Below, in pieces: positions 63,404 through 64,000 of a stretch of DNA of 64,000 nt. Made by a program: the position numbers and the translations under genes. The notes beneath the pieces are model-generated. The model worked only from the letters and a program-made list of their open reading frames with translations. It did no database searches and had not been told where the DNA came from. Location: NCBI GenBank assembly GCA_965602805.1, contig CBFCZK010000013.1, positions 1 to 64,000 of the forward strand, written 5' to 3'. The stretch is from Thiomicrorhabdus sp965602805. GTDB taxonomy: Bacteria; Pseudomonadota; Gammaproteobacteria; Thiomicrospirales; Thiomicrospiraceae. Each line of letters begins with the position of its first letter. Positions within the stretch are counted from its first letter, which is position 1.

Positions 63404-64000
63404 CTATTCGGATTCCTCTTCAATTTTATCACCCGCTGAACTCGTCATCACGCTTTTACCTGGCACAAATTTATAGCCCAAACCACGTGACGTTTCAATA
63501 GCTTGTTTGCCCATCATTTTTCTGAGTTTACGAATATAGACCTCAATGATATTACTTTCACAATCGTAATGTTGATCGGAAATCCGCTCCAGCAAAACCT
63601 CTTTAGAAAAGACTTTATTGGGGTGTGACAAGAGCACCTTCGCTAAACGGAATTCGGTCAGGGTCAAATCAAACCTGTCAGCCTCAACGGTAAGTTGCTT
63701 GCTGTCCAAATTCAGTTGGATATGACCTGCACTCAGCAACTCAGCCCCATTATCAGGCCTTCTTAACAAGACCTCAATACGAGCCACCAGCTCTTCAAAC
63801 TGAAAAGGTTTGCCTAAATAGTCATTCGCGCCTTTTTTCAGTCCCTCAACGCGTTCTTGCCATGCATTACGTGCGGTTAGAATCAATACGGGGGTTTGAG
63901 TATTGAGTGGCATATCACCGTTTCTGAGCGTTTCTAAAACAACCAGGCCTGGTCGCTTTGGCAGACCTAAATCGAGCAACACCAAGTCATAGGCAAACTC
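63404..64000 (-). CDS. OmpR-family response regulator (N-terminus outside window)
   Basis: 198 codons are visible, and the frame stays open to the window edge, so the first about 45 residues are missing. The receiver domain has the phospho-Asp in LVLLDLGLP, TARNAW and GANDYLGKPF. The C-terminal winged helix contains LTLTEFRLAKVLLSHPNKVF and EVYIRKLRKMMG. It pairs with the kinase that follows. The exact ACCAGGCCTGGT (63942-63953) is read R-P-G-L-V. Confidence 0.93.
   Translation of the reverse strand, partial: EFAYDLVLLDLGLPKRPGLVVLETLRNGDMPLNTQTPVLILTARNAWQERVEGLKKGANDYLGKPFQFEELVARIEVLLRRPDNGAELLSAGHIQLNLDSKQLTVEADRFDLTLTEFRLAKVLLSHPNKVFSKEVLLERISDQHYDCESNIIEVYIRKLRKMMGKQAIETSRGLGYKFVPGKSVMTSSAGDKIEEESE
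63942..63953. repeat. ACCAGGCCTGGT palindrome, in response-regulator gene
   Basis: An exact copy of the palindrome, read in the frame CCA-GGC-CTG (Pro-Gly-Leu). Confidence 0.9.

Overview
The window looks like part of the chromosome of a free-living gammaproteobacterium, most probably a sulfur-oxidising member of the Thiomicrospira / Thiomicrorhabdus / Hydrogenovibrio group. This is inferred from a gamma-type housekeeping set (mutY-yggX, trxA-rho, hemE, hemW, efpL, mrcA, yicC, rdgB, trmB), from a secreted Asn/Gly/Pro-rich protein that resembles sulfur globule proteins, and from the very high number of c-di-GMP proteins. I ran no database search. I recognised no rRNA, tRNA, CRISPR array, prophage or intact insertion sequence.

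Layout. 0-9.9 kb: a secreted N/Q-rich protein (cut by the window edge), an SDR oxidoreductase, an EAL-HDOD regulator, a short malic enzyme, a ChaN-like lipoprotein, a membrane diguanylate cyclase, the sulfur-globule-like protein, an orphan TRAP solute-binding protein and a CbpA-type DnaJ with a sigma32-like promoter. 10-16 kb: a ZnuD-like TonB receptor with a small His-rich membrane protein, phosphoglucomutase, a patatin-like phospholipase and EfpL. 16-26 kb: a five-PAS GGDEF-EAL protein, then an unusual gene group: a soluble Clp_N / Clp-type AAA+ / FtsH-type AAA+ / M41 zinc protease, two YbjN-fold proteins and a two-TM membrane protein. 26-33 kb: a hydrolase-like/TlpA fusion, a rhodanese, and uvrD-fetA-fetB. 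32.6-41 kb: trxA, rho, rpmE2, a secreted SNase-like nuclease, hemE, a second EAL-HDOD protein, mutY-yggX and trmB. 40.7-56 kb: AsmA, a GGDEF protein with degenerate EAL, hemW, a beta-CASP nuclease, rdgB, yicC, mrcA, a fructosamine-kinase-like gene, adk and a fatty acid desaturase. 56-64 kb: a heavy-metal RND efflux operon (outer-membrane, adaptor and pump genes plus DUF3240) downstream of its two-component system, with an exact tandem 11-bp repeat at the efflux promoter.

Two things stand out. First, the 12-bp palindrome ACCAGGCCTGGT occurs 13 times exactly, plus about ten near copies, in 64 kb. It lies between genes, at the heart of perfect-palindrome terminators, and inside coding sequences in all three reading frames, so it behaves as a DNA-level signal comparable to HIP1 or uptake sequences. 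Second, the Clp/FtsH hybrid protease and its YbjN and membrane neighbours at 19.9-26.0 kb look like an uncharacterised proteolytic system. That stretch also lies in the longest palindrome-free interval but one. Smaller structures include a 52-bp bipartite repeat in inverted orientation at 5.25 and 26.05 kb and a 70-bp direct repeat carrying the palindrome at 48.0-48.2 kb.
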